The position numbers and the translations under genes are program-made. Shown here piece by piece: positions 1 through 7,560 of a DNA stretch of 64,000 bases (the first letter of the stretch is position 1; each line of letters opens with the position of its first letter). The notes beneath the pieces were generated by a model that was not told the origin of the DNA, did no database searches, and worked only from the letters and a program-made list of their open reading frames with translations. This stretch comes from Elusimicrobia bacterium GWB2_63_22 (GTDB taxonomy: Bacteria; Elusimicrobiota; Elusimicrobia; Elusimicrobiales; UBA9959), in the NCBI GenBank assembly GCA_001799735.1, contig MGUA01000009.1:1-64000 (forward strand). The letters run 5' to 3'.

Positions 1-1
1 C

Positions 2-304
2 GGCGCGCAGGCGCTGTCCAAGTTCCGCCCCGGCGTGCCGATCTACGCCTTCACCCACCACGAGTCCCTGTGCCACCAGCTGGCGCTTAACTGGGGCGTC
101 AAACCGTTCCTGATCGGCAACCCCGACGACCAGCTGTTCAGCGAGGTGGCCCGCAAGACCATGGACGAGCTGCGCGCCTCCGGCCTGGTCACCAACGGCG
201 ACCGGCTGGTGTACATGGCCTCGAGCCCGCTGGGCAAGCGCCTGCCTACCAACACCATACGCTGCGAAGTGGTGGGCGACGCCGCCTTCCACGACGAGCC
301 CTGA
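2..304 (+). CDS. pyk: Pyruvate kinase, C-terminal fragment
   Basis: Only the last 100 residues lie in the window; the first complete codon is at base 2. The sequence is typical of the pyruvate kinase C-terminal alpha/beta domain, with VPIYAFTHHE near the start and the closing strand GDRLVYMASSPLG followed by TNTIRCEVV. The enzyme makes pyruvate and ATP from phosphoenolpyruvate and ADP in the cytoplasm; this domain forms part of the tetramer interface and the effector region. About 370 residues, including the catalytic barrel, lie upstream. The TGA stop is followed 28 bases later by a strong intrinsic terminator, so the gene ends its transcription unit. Assignment rests on the fold-specific motifs alone. 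Confidence 0.85.
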   Translation, partial: GAQALSKFRPGVPIYAFTHHESLCHQLALNWGVKPFLIGNPDDQLFSEVARKTMDELRASGLVTNGDRLVYMASSPLGKRLPTNTIRCEVVGDAAFHDEP

Positions 305-331
305 CCTCAGGGGCGGCAAGGAGCGCGCGAA

Positions 332-360
332 CCGCCGGGCAGCCCCGGCGGTTCTGTTTT
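332..360 (+). terminator. Intrinsic terminator after pyk
   Basis: CCGCCGGG (332-339), loop CAGC, CCCGGCGG (344-351), then a T-rich tail TTCTGTTTT. It is the first member of the stereotyped terminator family seen throughout the window. Confidence 0.85.
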
Positions 361-387
361 GGCGCGGGGGCGGTCTTTTTGTATCAT
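359..387 (+). promoter_or_regulatory. Promoter of the TPR lipoprotein gene, leaderless type
   Basis: TTGGCG (359-364), 17-base spacer, TATCAT (382-387). The ATG at 394 begins 6 bases after the -10 hexamer, where transcription should start. The -35 element overlaps the T-run of the preceding terminator. Confidence 0.6.
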
Positions 388-393
388 AGGTTT

Positions 394-1095
394 ATGAGAA
401 AGAATTTCGGCTTTTTACTGGTTTTAGCGCTGCTGGCCGGCTGTGCCGGAACGCAGAAGTCCGGCTCCCCCGCCGACGAACCGCAGTTCCCCCGGGTAGA
501 GTCCGGCGTCGCCGCGCCTCCGGCCTTCGCCCTGCCGGGTGTGCCTTTGAAGAGCGATTTTGAAGCGGAGCTGAAGGTGAAAACGCCCCCCGACGCCGCC
601 CCGGCCGCCGAGGCCGGCCCCCAGGCCGCGCCGGCCGAAGTTAAGCCCGCCGCGCAGCCCGCCCCCGCGGCGGCCGCGCCCGCCACGGGCAACGACCTGG
701 AGTTCCACCTCGGGGCCGCCAGGCGCTACGCCGCCCGCAGGCAGTACCGTTCGGCCGCGGCCGAGTACGGCGCCGCGCTGCCCTTTCTTCCCGCCGGGGA
801 CGCCCGGGCGGTCTACCTGCTGGAGCGGCAGGGCGCCATGGTCTTAAGGGCCGGCAGCGGGGCCAAAGCCCGGGAGCATTTCCTCGCCGCCATCACCAAA
901 GCCGAAGAGCTTAAAACCGCCGGCAACGACCTGGCCAATGCCCACCTCGGCCTCGGCTACTGCCTGGAGAAAGCCGGGGAGCTGCCCGCGGCTATAGCCA
1001 GTTATGAAAAAGCCCTGGAGCTGTCAGCCAGCCCCAAGGTGAAAGCCAGGCTCGCCGAGACAATAAGCGGCCTGAAAAAGACACCGGCCAAATAG
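394..1095 (+). CDS. TPR-repeat lipoprotein
   Basis: 233 residues. The N-terminus MRKNFGFLLVLALLAGC is a lipoprotein signal with a clear lipobox (LAGC), so the mature protein should be lipid-anchored in the envelope. A proline/alanine-rich linker (about residues 25-100) separates the anchor from a helical C-terminal region with TPR character: YRSAAAEYGAAL, then an ALGYCLEKAGELPAAIASYEKALEL-type motif near residues 195-220. Such proteins usually scaffold protein complexes; the partner here is unknown. A TTG five codons upstream is in frame, but the ATG at 394 sits ideally behind the -10 element and gives a normal signal peptide. It is followed by another gene 47 bases on. Confidence 0.7.
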   Translation: MRKNFGFLLVLALLAGCAGTQKSGSPADEPQFPRVESGVAAPPAFALPGVPLKSDFEAELKVKTPPDAAPAAEAGPQAAPAEVKPAAQPAPAAAAPATGNDLEFHLGAARRYAARRQYRSAAAEYGAALPFLPAGDARAVYLLERQGAMVLRAGSGAKAREHFLAAITKAEELKTAGNDLANAHLGLGYCLEKAGELPAAIASYEKALELSASPKVKARLAETISGLKKTPAK

Positions 1096-1142
1096 GCCCG
1101 GGGGCCTTTGCCGCGTGCGGCCGCATTCTGTAAAAAGGCGCG

Positions 1143-1790
1143 ATGTCTAAACTGGAAAATCAGACCATGCTGGTCACCGCCCTGCGGGCTTTCACCGGCG
1201 CGCTCCCGCCCGGCTACACTACCGAGAAAGAATTCTTCCTGACTTCTCTGACGAACATGGAGGAGTACCTGGGCGAACTGCAGAGGGAGACCCTGGCGGA
1301 GGCCTGCGGGAGCTTCCTGCGCCGGCTGGACGCCCGGCGGGTGGGGCCGGCGGAGATAGACGCTTTTAAGGCGGCGGTGGACCACCTCCTTTCCAACGAG
1401 GATTTCCGGCTGGTCAGCGCCGGCATGGCGGGCAGCCCCGACTTTATCCGGCAGCGCCTCTCGGGCGTACGGCCGGTTTCGCTGCTGCGCGCCGCCAAAA
1501 AAGGCGGGGTGCTGCACCCGGAAACGGCGCGGCGCCTGGACGCGGTCTATTCCCGGCTTAACTTCCCCGCCCTCGTCCGCCAGGTGGAGGCCGCGCCCAA
1601 CGACCTCGCCGCCAACGCCGCCCTCGGGAGGGCACGGGAGGAAGTGGCGGAATACTGCGTGCTCTACCGCGTCCAGGCGGGGGCGGCCGACACGCTTACG
1701 CCTTTTTCCCTGGCCACCGTGGACGCCGCGCTGGCCGCCAGCTACCTGCTGTTCCGCAACATAGGCAAGGCCACCGGCCGGGCGCTGTAG
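1143..1790 (+). CDS. Hypothetical protein, 215 aa
   Basis: Not recognised. A soluble, mostly helical protein with no signal peptide or membrane segment. It contains a region of charged helices (residues 25-90) and a Leu/Ala-rich C-terminus ending in AASYLLFRNIGKATGRAL. It lies 47 bases after the TPR lipoprotein gene with no terminator between, so co-transcription is likely. A strong terminator follows 32 bases after the stop. Coding status is supported by the long ORF with strong third-position GC bias typical of neighbouring genes. Confidence 0.6.
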   Translation: MSKLENQTMLVTALRAFTGALPPGYTTEKEFFLTSLTNMEEYLGELQRETLAEACGSFLRRLDARRVGPAEIDAFKAAVDHLLSNEDFRLVSAGMAGSPDFIRQRLSGVRPVSLLRAAKKGGVLHPETARRLDAVYSRLNFPALVRQVEAAPNDLAANAALGRAREEVAEYCVLYRVQAGAADTLTPFSLATVDAALAASYLLFRNIGKATGRAL

Positions 1791-1821
1791 GGCGCGGGGC
1801 CGCCGGGTCTGCGGTCCTTCT

Positions 1822-1850
1822 CCGCCGGGTTTTCCCGGCGGTTTTTTATT
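1822..1850. terminator. Intrinsic terminator between convergent genes
   Basis: CCGCCGGG (1822-1829), loop TTTT, CCCGGCGG (1834-1841), then TTTTTT. It lies between the 1143-1790 gene and the convergent histidine kinase gene. Confidence 0.85.
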
Positions 1851-1858
1851 TTGGCTGT

Positions 1859-3865
1859 TTACTTGGGCTTCGGCGGCGGCGCCGGCGGGGGAACGTCGGC
1901 CTTAAGGGGGATGTGGAAGAAGAAGCGCGAGCCTACTCCGAGTTCCGACTCTATGCCCATCTCGCCGCCGTGCCGCTGCACGATCTCGCGGGCGATCTTG
2001 AGGCCCAGACCGAAGCCGGCCTTGCGCATGCCCATCGCTTCCTTGGTCTGGAAGAACCGCTCCCACACGCGGGGCAGGTCCTCTTTGGAAATACCGATAC
2101 CGGTGTCGATGACGCTGACCTCCACCCGGTCGGGCTTGAGCTCGGCCTTGATGGTGATCTTGCCGCCTTCCTTGGTGTACTGGATGGCGTTGGTGCAGAG
2201 GTTCTGCACCACCTGGCCCACCCGGGCGTCGTCGCCGGCCAGCGGCGGCAGGACGGGCGGCACTTCCAGGGTCATATTGAGCTTGCGGGTCGCCGCGGCT
2301 ATCTTGACGCGCTCGTACACGTCGTTCATGACGGCCAGCAGGTTCAGGTTGGTTATCTCCACGCGCAGCTTGCCCGACTCCATGGCGGCCAGGTCCACCA
2401 GGTCGCTGATGAGCACGTTGAGGGTCTTGGCCGAGGTCTGGATGTTGGCGGCGTAGCGCCCCTCGCTGGGCATGGCCTTGAGCTTGTTGGTCAGCACCTC
2501 GGCGTAGCCGAGGATGGCCGTCAGCGGGCTCTTTACGTCGTGCGCGACGGTCGCGAAAAATTTCTTCTGAAAGCCGTTGACCAGCTCCAGCTGGTTCTTC
2601 TGCTCCTGGGTTTCCTTGAACAGGCGGGCGTTCTCCATCATCAGGAAGCGCCGCTCCAGGGCCTTCTGCACGGAAAAGATCAGGCGCGAGGGTTCCACCG
2701 CCCCGGTGGTTTCCTTGAGCAGCGCGTCGTCCAGGCCCAGCTCCACTACCTGGCTGACGCCCTGCAGGGCCGCCTTGAGCGGGTACTGGTCCACCATGAA
2801 AATAATGCGCATGTCCGGGTCGCGCTCGCGCATCTTCTGCGCCAGCTCGGCCCCGGAATACTGCGAGGAGGCCGCCGAGGTGCCGATGACGGCCAGGTGG
2901 AAGGCGCCCTTACGGCACAGGCCCAGGGCGTCGTCGCCGCTCATGGTGGGGGTGACCTCGTAGCCGGAGCTCATCAGGGCCTGGCCCAGCGTGGTGAGGG
3001 CCGGCTTGAAAGTGTCGAGCAGCAGGATGCGCTCGGGCTCCCGCTGCTTCAGGCGGATGTCGGCGCCCTCGGTGCTCTCCACCAGGATGGCGGCCACGCG
3101 CCCGGCGTGCTCCCGGGGCAGGGCCACGGGGTCCCCGTCCTTGATCGCCTGCAGGGCGTAGTGGGCGGTGTCCATGCCCGAGACGAAATAGCAGACGGCT
3201 TCGGGGGAAACTTTGCGGATGGCGGCGTCCAGCAGGTAGGCCCCGGCCAGCGCCCCGGCGAACTGGGCCACCATGATATTGCCGGGCAGGATGGCGGCCG
3301 GCGTTTCAGACTCGTCGGAACCGCCCAGCAGGGACCAGCCTTTCTTCGGCTTGTTGGCCTGCGCGGCGGCTCGGCGGGCCTCGTCGCGGCTGCGGATGAA
3401 TTCCGGCAGTTCGCCGGCGGATTCCACGGTCTCCGCCTGCACGCCGGACTGCTGCAGGGCGGCCTGCACGGCGCCGGTACTAAAGAGCACCTGGTCGGCC
3501 AGGATCACCAGCGGGCGGGCGATGACCCGGCACTGGTCCCCGAAGCCCATGGGCAGCGGCCAGCTCAGGCGGCGCAGCGGCGAGCTGAGGGTGGGGGCTA
3601 TGCTGGCGGTAGACTCCAGCAGGAACATGTGTACTTTCGGATATTGTTTGTGCAGGGCGAGGAAGGCTTCCCGCTCGGCGGGGGGGACCTTGCTGAAGTC
3701 CACCACTATGGCGGTGCAGTCGCCGGCGGCCAGGCGGTCGGCGGCGTATTTAAGTGTGGGCACGCAGAGCGCCTCCATCTCCCTGCCGGAGATGGACGGG
3801 GTCATCTCGTCCAGGAGTTCCCTCCCGGTGGAGACCAGCAGTACGCGGCCCTTGGTTTCACCCAT
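1859..3865 (-). CDS. Hybrid histidine kinase with degenerate receiver domain
   Basis: 668 residues, cytoplasmic, no membrane segment. Order: an N-terminal receiver-like region (about 1-130); a middle region holding a conserved-looking stretch (about 195-270); a second receiver-like domain (about 280-400) that starts ERILLLD but has Gly-Thr where the phospho-accepting Asp should be (HLAVIGTS); a short coiled coil; then HisKA with the phospho-acceptor His442 in AHDVKSPLTAILGYAEVL; then HATPase_c with N box CTNAIQYTKEGG, G1 box DTGIGISKED and G2 box GFGLGLKIAREIV. It should autophosphorylate at His442. No cognate regulator is adjacent; a stand-alone receiver protein is encoded at 43809. The ATG at 3865 lies 7 bases behind a TATAAT, better than the upstream in-frame start at 3907. 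Confidence 0.85.
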   Translation of the reverse strand: MGETKGRVLLVSTGRELLDEMTPSISGREMEALCVPTLKYAADRLAAGDCTAIVVDFSKVPPAEREAFLALHKQYPKVHMFLLESTASIAPTLSSPLRRLSWPLPMGFGDQCRVIARPLVILADQVLFSTGAVQAALQQSGVQAETVESAGELPEFIRSRDEARRAAAQANKPKKGWSLLGGSDESETPAAILPGNIMVAQFAGALAGAYLLDAAIRKVSPEAVCYFVSGMDTAHYALQAIKDGDPVALPREHAGRVAAILVESTEGADIRLKQREPERILLLDTFKPALTTLGQALMSSGYEVTPTMSGDDALGLCRKGAFHLAVIGTSAASSQYSGAELAQKMRERDPDMRIIFMVDQYPLKAALQGVSQVVELGLDDALLKETTGAVEPSRLIFSVQKALERRFLMMENARLFKETQEQKNQLELVNGFQKKFFATVAHDVKSPLTAILGYAEVLTNKLKAMPSEGRYAANIQTSAKTLNVLISDLVDLAAMESGKLRVEITNLNLLAVMNDVYERVKIAAATRKLNMTLEVPPVLPPLAGDDARVGQVVQNLCTNAIQYTKEGGKITIKAELKPDRVEVSVIDTGIGISKEDLPRVWERFFQTKEAMGMRKAGFGLGLKIAREIVQRHGGEMGIESELGVGSRFFFHIPLKADVPPPAPPPKPK

Positions 3866-3878
3866 TAAAACTATTATA
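3866..3878 (-). promoter_or_regulatory. -10 element of the histidine kinase gene
   Basis: Reading the minus strand, TATAAT (3878-3873) ends 7 bases before the ATG at 3865, with no Shine-Dalgarno site. This suggests a leaderless mRNA divergent from the GntR gene. Confidence 0.5.
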
Positions 3879-3914
3879 GCGGGAGGGGGGGAGGCGTTGC
3901 AAATCATTTAAGGC

Positions 3915-3943
3915 TTGACATTGTATTAATGTACTAGTACAAT
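3915..3943 (+). promoter_or_regulatory. GntR promoter with overlapping palindromic operator
   Basis: Consensus promoter TTGACA (3915-3920), 17-base spacer, TACAAT (3938-3943). A perfect 12-bp palindrome, TGTACTAGTACA (3930-3941), covers the end of the spacer and half of the -10. That is the usual size and AT-rich composition of a GntR operator and implies autorepression. Start codon at 3950 coincides with the predicted transcription start. Confidence 0.75.
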
Positions 3944-3949
3944 TAGAGT

Positions 3950-4354
3950 ATGGAGAGAGACAACAACGACCCGGTCCTGGCAGGGCTGAAGATAGACCAC
4001 CGCTCGGGCCGGCCCGTGTACGCGCAGATAACCGAAGGGATAAAGGCGCTGATCTACGGCAACCGGCTCAAGCCCGGCTTCCAGCTGCCCACGGTGCGCG
4101 CGCTGGCCGAGGCCCTGGACATAAACCCCAACACGGCCGCCAGGGCCTACCGCGAGCTGGAGCGTGACGGCGTCATTAATTCGCGCGTGGGCCGCGGGAC
4201 TTTTGTGGAGCGTCTGGATAAAGCGGAGGGGGAGAAGGCGGTGGAGTTGCGGCTTAAGGAGCTGGAGCTGGAGTTCCAGTCCCGCTGCGTGGAGCTGGGC
4301 CTCAATAAGGCGCAGTTCCTGGACTATATAAGGAAGGGGCAGGGAGGGAAATGA
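3950..4354 (+). CDS. GntR-family transcriptional regulator, YtrA type
   Basis: 134 residues. An N-terminal winged helix-turn-helix (about residues 20-85) carries the GntR signature: GRPVYAQITEGIKALI, LKPGFQLPTVRALAEALDINPNTAARAYRELERDGVI, then RVGRGTFV. Only about 45 residues follow, a short helical tail characteristic of the YtrA subfamily, which lacks a large ligand-binding domain and usually controls an adjacent transporter or membrane protein. The stop codon overlaps the start of the membrane-protein gene (ATGA), so the two are translationally coupled. The palindrome over its own -10 suggests that it represses the pair. Effector unknown. Confidence 0.88.
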   Translation: MERDNNDPVLAGLKIDHRSGRPVYAQITEGIKALIYGNRLKPGFQLPTVRALAEALDINPNTAARAYRELERDGVINSRVGRGTFVERLDKAEGEKAVELRLKELELEFQSRCVELGLNKAQFLDYIRKGQGGK

Positions 4355-5271
4355 TGAACAAGATAAAAGAAGCGTGGGCGATGGTAAAACTGAGCGGGCG
4401 GGTGCTGGGCAGGAACCCGTTCCTGGTGGCGTACATCCTGGCTTCGGGGCTGGGGGTTTCGGTCCTTTTCGGGGCCGCGCTGACCCCCGTGGCCTTGAAC
4501 CTGAACAGCGGCAATACACAGTTTCTCGAGCCCTACGCGAACGTCCTGCCGGCTCAGGCCGACAGGAAAAAACTGACCGACCGCATAGAGCCGCACTGGG
4601 CCCCGCTCGGGGCTACCGCGGCGGCGGTGTATTTCGCGGGCACGCTCATCATCGTGTTCTTTAATGTGGCCTTCCTGGCCAGCGTAAAGCGCATAATCAA
4701 CGGCAAGAAAGTCACCTTTAAAGAAGGCCTGGGCCTGGCCTGGGAGCGGCGCGGGGCAGTGCTGCAGTGGGCGCTGTTCTCCGCCACCGTCGGGGTGCTT
4801 ATAAACGCCCTGAAAGGTTACCTGGACAACTGGCTGGCCCGCCGCGTGCTGGGCCTGGCCGAGCTGGGCTGGCGGCTGGCCGTCTTCCTTGCGCTGCCGG
4901 TAGTCGCCGCGGAAGGGCTGACCCCGCTGCAGGCGCTGCGCCGGTCAGGGGACATCTTCCGCAAGACCTGGGGGCAGACCTTTGCCGGCGGTCTCGGCAT
5001 CGGCGCGTTCCAGCTGGCGGTCTGGCTGCTGGTGGGGGTTGTGCCCGGCATTGTGCTGTTCTACCTCGGCCTGTATAACACCGGCGCCAACTACGGCCTG
5101 GCGCTGGCCGGCGTCGGCTGGATGCCGCTGTCGCTGATACTGATAGGGCTGGTCGGCGAGTCCATGCTGATGGTCCTGCGCATGGTGCTGTACGTCTTCG
5201 CCGTGGAGGGCGTGGTGCCGGAGGAATACAAGGAGCAGGAATGCGCCTGGTTCGTGGCGCCGCGCGCCTGA
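4351..5271 (+). CDS. Multipass membrane protein coupled to GntR regulator
   Basis: 306 residues (or 305 from the second ATG at 4354). About six hydrophobic segments are visible: residues 22-48, 85-112, 130-150, 165-188, 205-240 and 250-285. The pattern of two-helix units, with a motif like AEGLTPLQALRRSGDIFRKTWG before the later helices, resembles DUF6159-type bacterial membrane proteins of unknown function. YtrA regulators usually control ABC transporters or membrane proteins that respond to envelope stress; no ATPase gene is present here, so the role is open. Translation starts inside the regulator's stop codon with an AGGGAGGG Shine-Dalgarno site upstream. A GAAA-loop terminator follows. 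Confidence 0.65.
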   Translation: MMNKIKEAWAMVKLSGRVLGRNPFLVAYILASGLGVSVLFGAALTPVALNLNSGNTQFLEPYANVLPAQADRKKLTDRIEPHWAPLGATAAAVYFAGTLIIVFFNVAFLASVKRIINGKKVTFKEGLGLAWERRGAVLQWALFSATVGVLINALKGYLDNWLARRVLGLAELGWRLAVFLALPVVAAEGLTPLQALRRSGDIFRKTWGQTFAGGLGIGAFQLAVWLLVGVVPGIVLFYLGLYNTGANYGLALAGVGWMPLSLILIGLVGESMLMVLRMVLYVFAVEGVVPEEYKEQECAWFVAPRA

Positions 5272-5293
5272 GCCTTGCCTGTTTTAGGCTCGC

Positions 5294-5325
5294 AACCGCC
5301 GGGGAAACCCGGCGGTTTTGTTTTG
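5294..5325 (+). terminator. Intrinsic terminator with GAAA tetraloop
   Basis: AACCGCCGGG (5294-5303), loop GAAA, CCCGGCGGTT (5308-5317), then TTGTTTT. Same family as the terminators at 332 and 1822. Confidence 0.85.
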
Positions 5326-5346
5326 GGCGGTTTTATGTTGTTTAAT
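5318..5346 (+). promoter_or_regulatory. Predicted promoter, leaderless type
   Basis: TTGTTT (5318-5323), 17-base spacer, TTTAAT (5341-5346), ending 7 bases before the ATG at 5354. The -35 again overlaps the tail of the preceding terminator. Confidence 0.45.
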
Positions 5347-5353
5347 TGTTACT

Positions 5354-6142
5354 ATGACTGACGCTGAAATGCCCGGACCGGGCGTAAAACTTTTCATAGC
5401 GGCGCTGGCGCTGCTCTCGCTGCTGCTGCCGGCGGCGCTGCTGCTGCTGCTGGCCGCCGGGGGGCTGCTGAAGACCGCCGCCGTCTCTTCTGACGCCGGC
5501 CGGCTCTGGGCCCTGGGCGCCGGGATGCTGCTGGGCGGGTTCGGGCTCTGCACCGCGCCCCTCGGCCTGCCGATAGTGCTGAAATGGCTTTTCGTCCCGC
5601 GGCGCGTGTACCTGTTCGTCAGCGGAGGCTTCGTCAGCGCGGTGGCGGGTTCCGCCGCGCTGATCGGCCTGGCCGTCTACGCCTGGCTGCGGCTGGCTCC
5701 GGCCGCCGCCGCGCCCGGCGCCCTGGACGGGCAGTGGCTGGCGCTCTCCGCAATGGCGCTGGCGGCCGGCGTGGGCGTGCGCGTCACGCTGGAATTCGGC
5801 CGGTTCCGCCGCCAGCTCCTGCTGGGCAAGGCAAGCCTGGACCCCGAAGAGCTGGTCTGCCGCCCGGGGGAAAAGGCGCAGGCCTGGCTGAACACGGAGA
5901 AAAAGGCGGTCACGGTTTCCGCCGAGCTGAAGCTTTACGACGCCGAGGCCGAGTTGAAGGCGTCGCGCGCCGCGCAAGTCGGGGAGCCGCAGGCCGCGCC
6001 CGCCGGCTGGCGCTACAGCCTCACCTGGACCCTGCCCGAAGAAGTGCCGGTACCTCCCGGCGGCTCGTGGGAGCTTTCGGTGGAGGCGCGCGGCCGCGGC
6101 GGGGCGGTCTACAACGATTCCATAATAGTGAAGGACCGGTAG
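5354..6142 (+). CDS. Membrane protein with C-terminal soluble domain, unknown
   Basis: 262 residues, not recognised. Four hydrophobic segments lie in the first 155 residues: 8-35 (very Leu-rich), 42-70, 80-105 and 125-145. The remaining 110 residues look like a soluble beta-rich domain (AWLNTEKKAVTVSAELKLYD, RYSLTWTLPEEVPVPPGGSWELSVEARG), similar in style to bacterial immunoglobulin-like folds. The start was set at the ATG 7 bases behind a -10-like hexamer rather than the in-frame TTG at 5318. The next gene begins 4 bases after the stop, so this probably delivers or anchors something used with the following metallopeptidase. Confidence 0.6.
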   Translation: MTDAEMPGPGVKLFIAALALLSLLLPAALLLLLAAGGLLKTAAVSSDAGRLWALGAGMLLGGFGLCTAPLGLPIVLKWLFVPRRVYLFVSGGFVSAVAGSAALIGLAVYAWLRLAPAAAAPGALDGQWLALSAMALAAGVGVRVTLEFGRFRRQLLLGKASLDPEELVCRPGEKAQAWLNTEKKAVTVSAELKLYDAEAELKASRAAQVGEPQAAPAGWRYSLTWTLPEEVPVPPGGSWELSVEARGRGGAVYNDSIIVKDR

Positions 6143-6146
6143 CCGC

Positions 6147-7493
6147 TTGCGCGCCGATTATCTGGTAGACCTGTCGGGGGCGGGTTCCGGCCTTGTGCGC
6201 TTCAGGGCGGAATTCTCCGGCCTGCCGCCCGGCTCGGCGCTGCGCCTGCCGGCCAGGCTGGCGAGGGTCGGCGTGGAGGTATGCGGTCTCCGCGCCGCGG
6301 ACGCTGCCGGCAAGCCGCTGCGGCTTAAAGCCCGCGGCGAGAGAATATCCGTCCCGGCCCGGGCCTTCGTCCTGGAGTACTCACTCCATATCTCCTTCAA
6401 AGAATGCGCCGGCACCGATAAAGAAATAGAGCTGCTCTATCCTTTCCTCAACGGCTCCGAGCTGTTCCTGGGTTCCGGGGCCCTGGCCTACCCGGAAGAC
6501 CTGCGCAGGCTCGCGCCGCGCCTGAAGGCGAGCCTGCGCGTGGAGGGCCTGCCGGCCGGCTGGCGGCTGTTCTCCAGCCTGGCGGAGGGCCCCGTCAGCC
6601 CGGCGGCGCTGGATTCTTTCTTCCTCTACTTTTCCAAAAGGTCCCCGCGTGCCCACGCCTACCGCGGGCTGGCCTGTGTCACTGACTTTTCCCTGCTCGT
6701 GCAGGCGGGCAAGACCATACCGCTCGGCGCCCCGGAAGTCTGGGCGTGGACGGACATGGTGATGGGGTCGCTGGAAAAATATCTTTCGCCGTACAGGGGT
6801 TTTAAAAAGCTCAGTGTCCTGCTGCTGCAATGCCCCGCCGATTTTGAGCAGCTGACCGGGGGGCGCGCTTTTGCCGCCGGGGAGAACGTGGCGGGCGGCA
6901 TTCTGGCCTATACGCCCAAGTCACCTGAATATATAAAGCGGCGCTACGGCTACACCAGCTACGCCTATCACCTGCGCGACGGCCTGGCGCATGAGCTGAC
7001 GCACTTTTATTCTACCGGGGCCTGGCAGGGCCGGTATAAATCCATGCTGTTCCCGGCCGAAGTCTGCCCCCCGCAACAGCGGCGGCTTATCGGCGAGGCC
7101 CTGACGGCCTATTTCCACAACGGCGTGATCCGCTGCCGCCCGGGGGCAAAGCCGTCCTTCATCTCCGGCAAAATTCTGCCCGCCCTGCGCGCGTGGGCGC
7201 TTAAGCCGGGCAAGCGCCCGCTGCTGGACCTCTTTCTGCTGGACCTGTGGCTGCGCGCCGGCGGGAGTTCCCTGGCCGGAGCCGTGAGGCTCCTCTTGCG
7301 GGAATACGGGGAGAAACACCGGCCCTACAGGTCGGCCCTGGCCCTGGTGCGGGCAGCCGAAGCCTGCCGAAGCGCGGCGCTGCCGGCCCCTCTTAAAAAG
7401 GCGATCCTGACGGAGTACGCGCCGGATTACGCCGGGGAGCTGGCGGGTTTCCCCGGCTGGAACAGGCCGGATTTCAGCCCGCTGCGCGGCTAG
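6147..7493 (+). CDS. Gluzincin metallopeptidase, M61/M1-like
   Basis: 448 residues from a TTG start, 4 bases after the previous stop. A zinc site of the gluzincin type is visible: His282-Glu283-Leu-Thr-His286 (HELTH) and, 31 residues later, Glu317 in IGEALTAYF, matching the HExxH...E arrangement of M61 glycyl-aminopeptidases and M1 relatives. The first 150 residues are beta-rich, as in the N-terminal domains of these families. No signal peptide or membrane segment is evident, though the partner gene encodes a membrane protein. Expected activity is peptide or aminopeptide hydrolysis; substrate unknown. The start is uncertain because TTG lacks a clear Shine-Dalgarno site. Confidence 0.7.
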   Translation: MRADYLVDLSGAGSGLVRFRAEFSGLPPGSALRLPARLARVGVEVCGLRAADAAGKPLRLKARGERISVPARAFVLEYSLHISFKECAGTDKEIELLYPFLNGSELFLGSGALAYPEDLRRLAPRLKASLRVEGLPAGWRLFSSLAEGPVSPAALDSFFLYFSKRSPRAHAYRGLACVTDFSLLVQAGKTIPLGAPEVWAWTDMVMGSLEKYLSPYRGFKKLSVLLLQCPADFEQLTGGRAFAAGENVAGGILAYTPKSPEYIKRRYGYTSYAYHLRDGLAHELTHFYSTGAWQGRYKSMLFPAEVCPPQQRRLIGEALTAYFHNGVIRCRPGAKPSFISGKILPALRAWALKPGKRPLLDLFLLDLWLRAGGSSLAGAVRLLLREYGEKHRPYRSALALVRAAEACRSAALPAPLKKAILTEYAPDYAGELAGFPGWNRPDFSPLRG

Positions 7494-7516
7494 GCTGCCG
7501 GCGCGACTAAAAAAAT

Positions 7517-7550
7517 AACGGCGGGGCCTTTGCCCCGCCGTTCTTTTTTA
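7517..7550. terminator. Bidirectional terminator
   Basis: AACGGCGGGGC (7517-7527), loop CTTT, GCCCCGCCGTT (7532-7542), then CTTTTTTA. An A-run upstream gives the minus-strand U-tract, so it can serve both the metallopeptidase and the convergent glutamine synthetase gene. Confidence 0.85.
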
Positions 7551-7560
7551 CTGTGCCCGG

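Noticed and set aside
1913-3868. Open frame of 651 codons on the plus strand opposite the histidine kinase
   Set aside because: An antisense shadow with a Gly/His/Gln-rich translation and no motifs; the minus-strand frame encodes a full histidine kinase.
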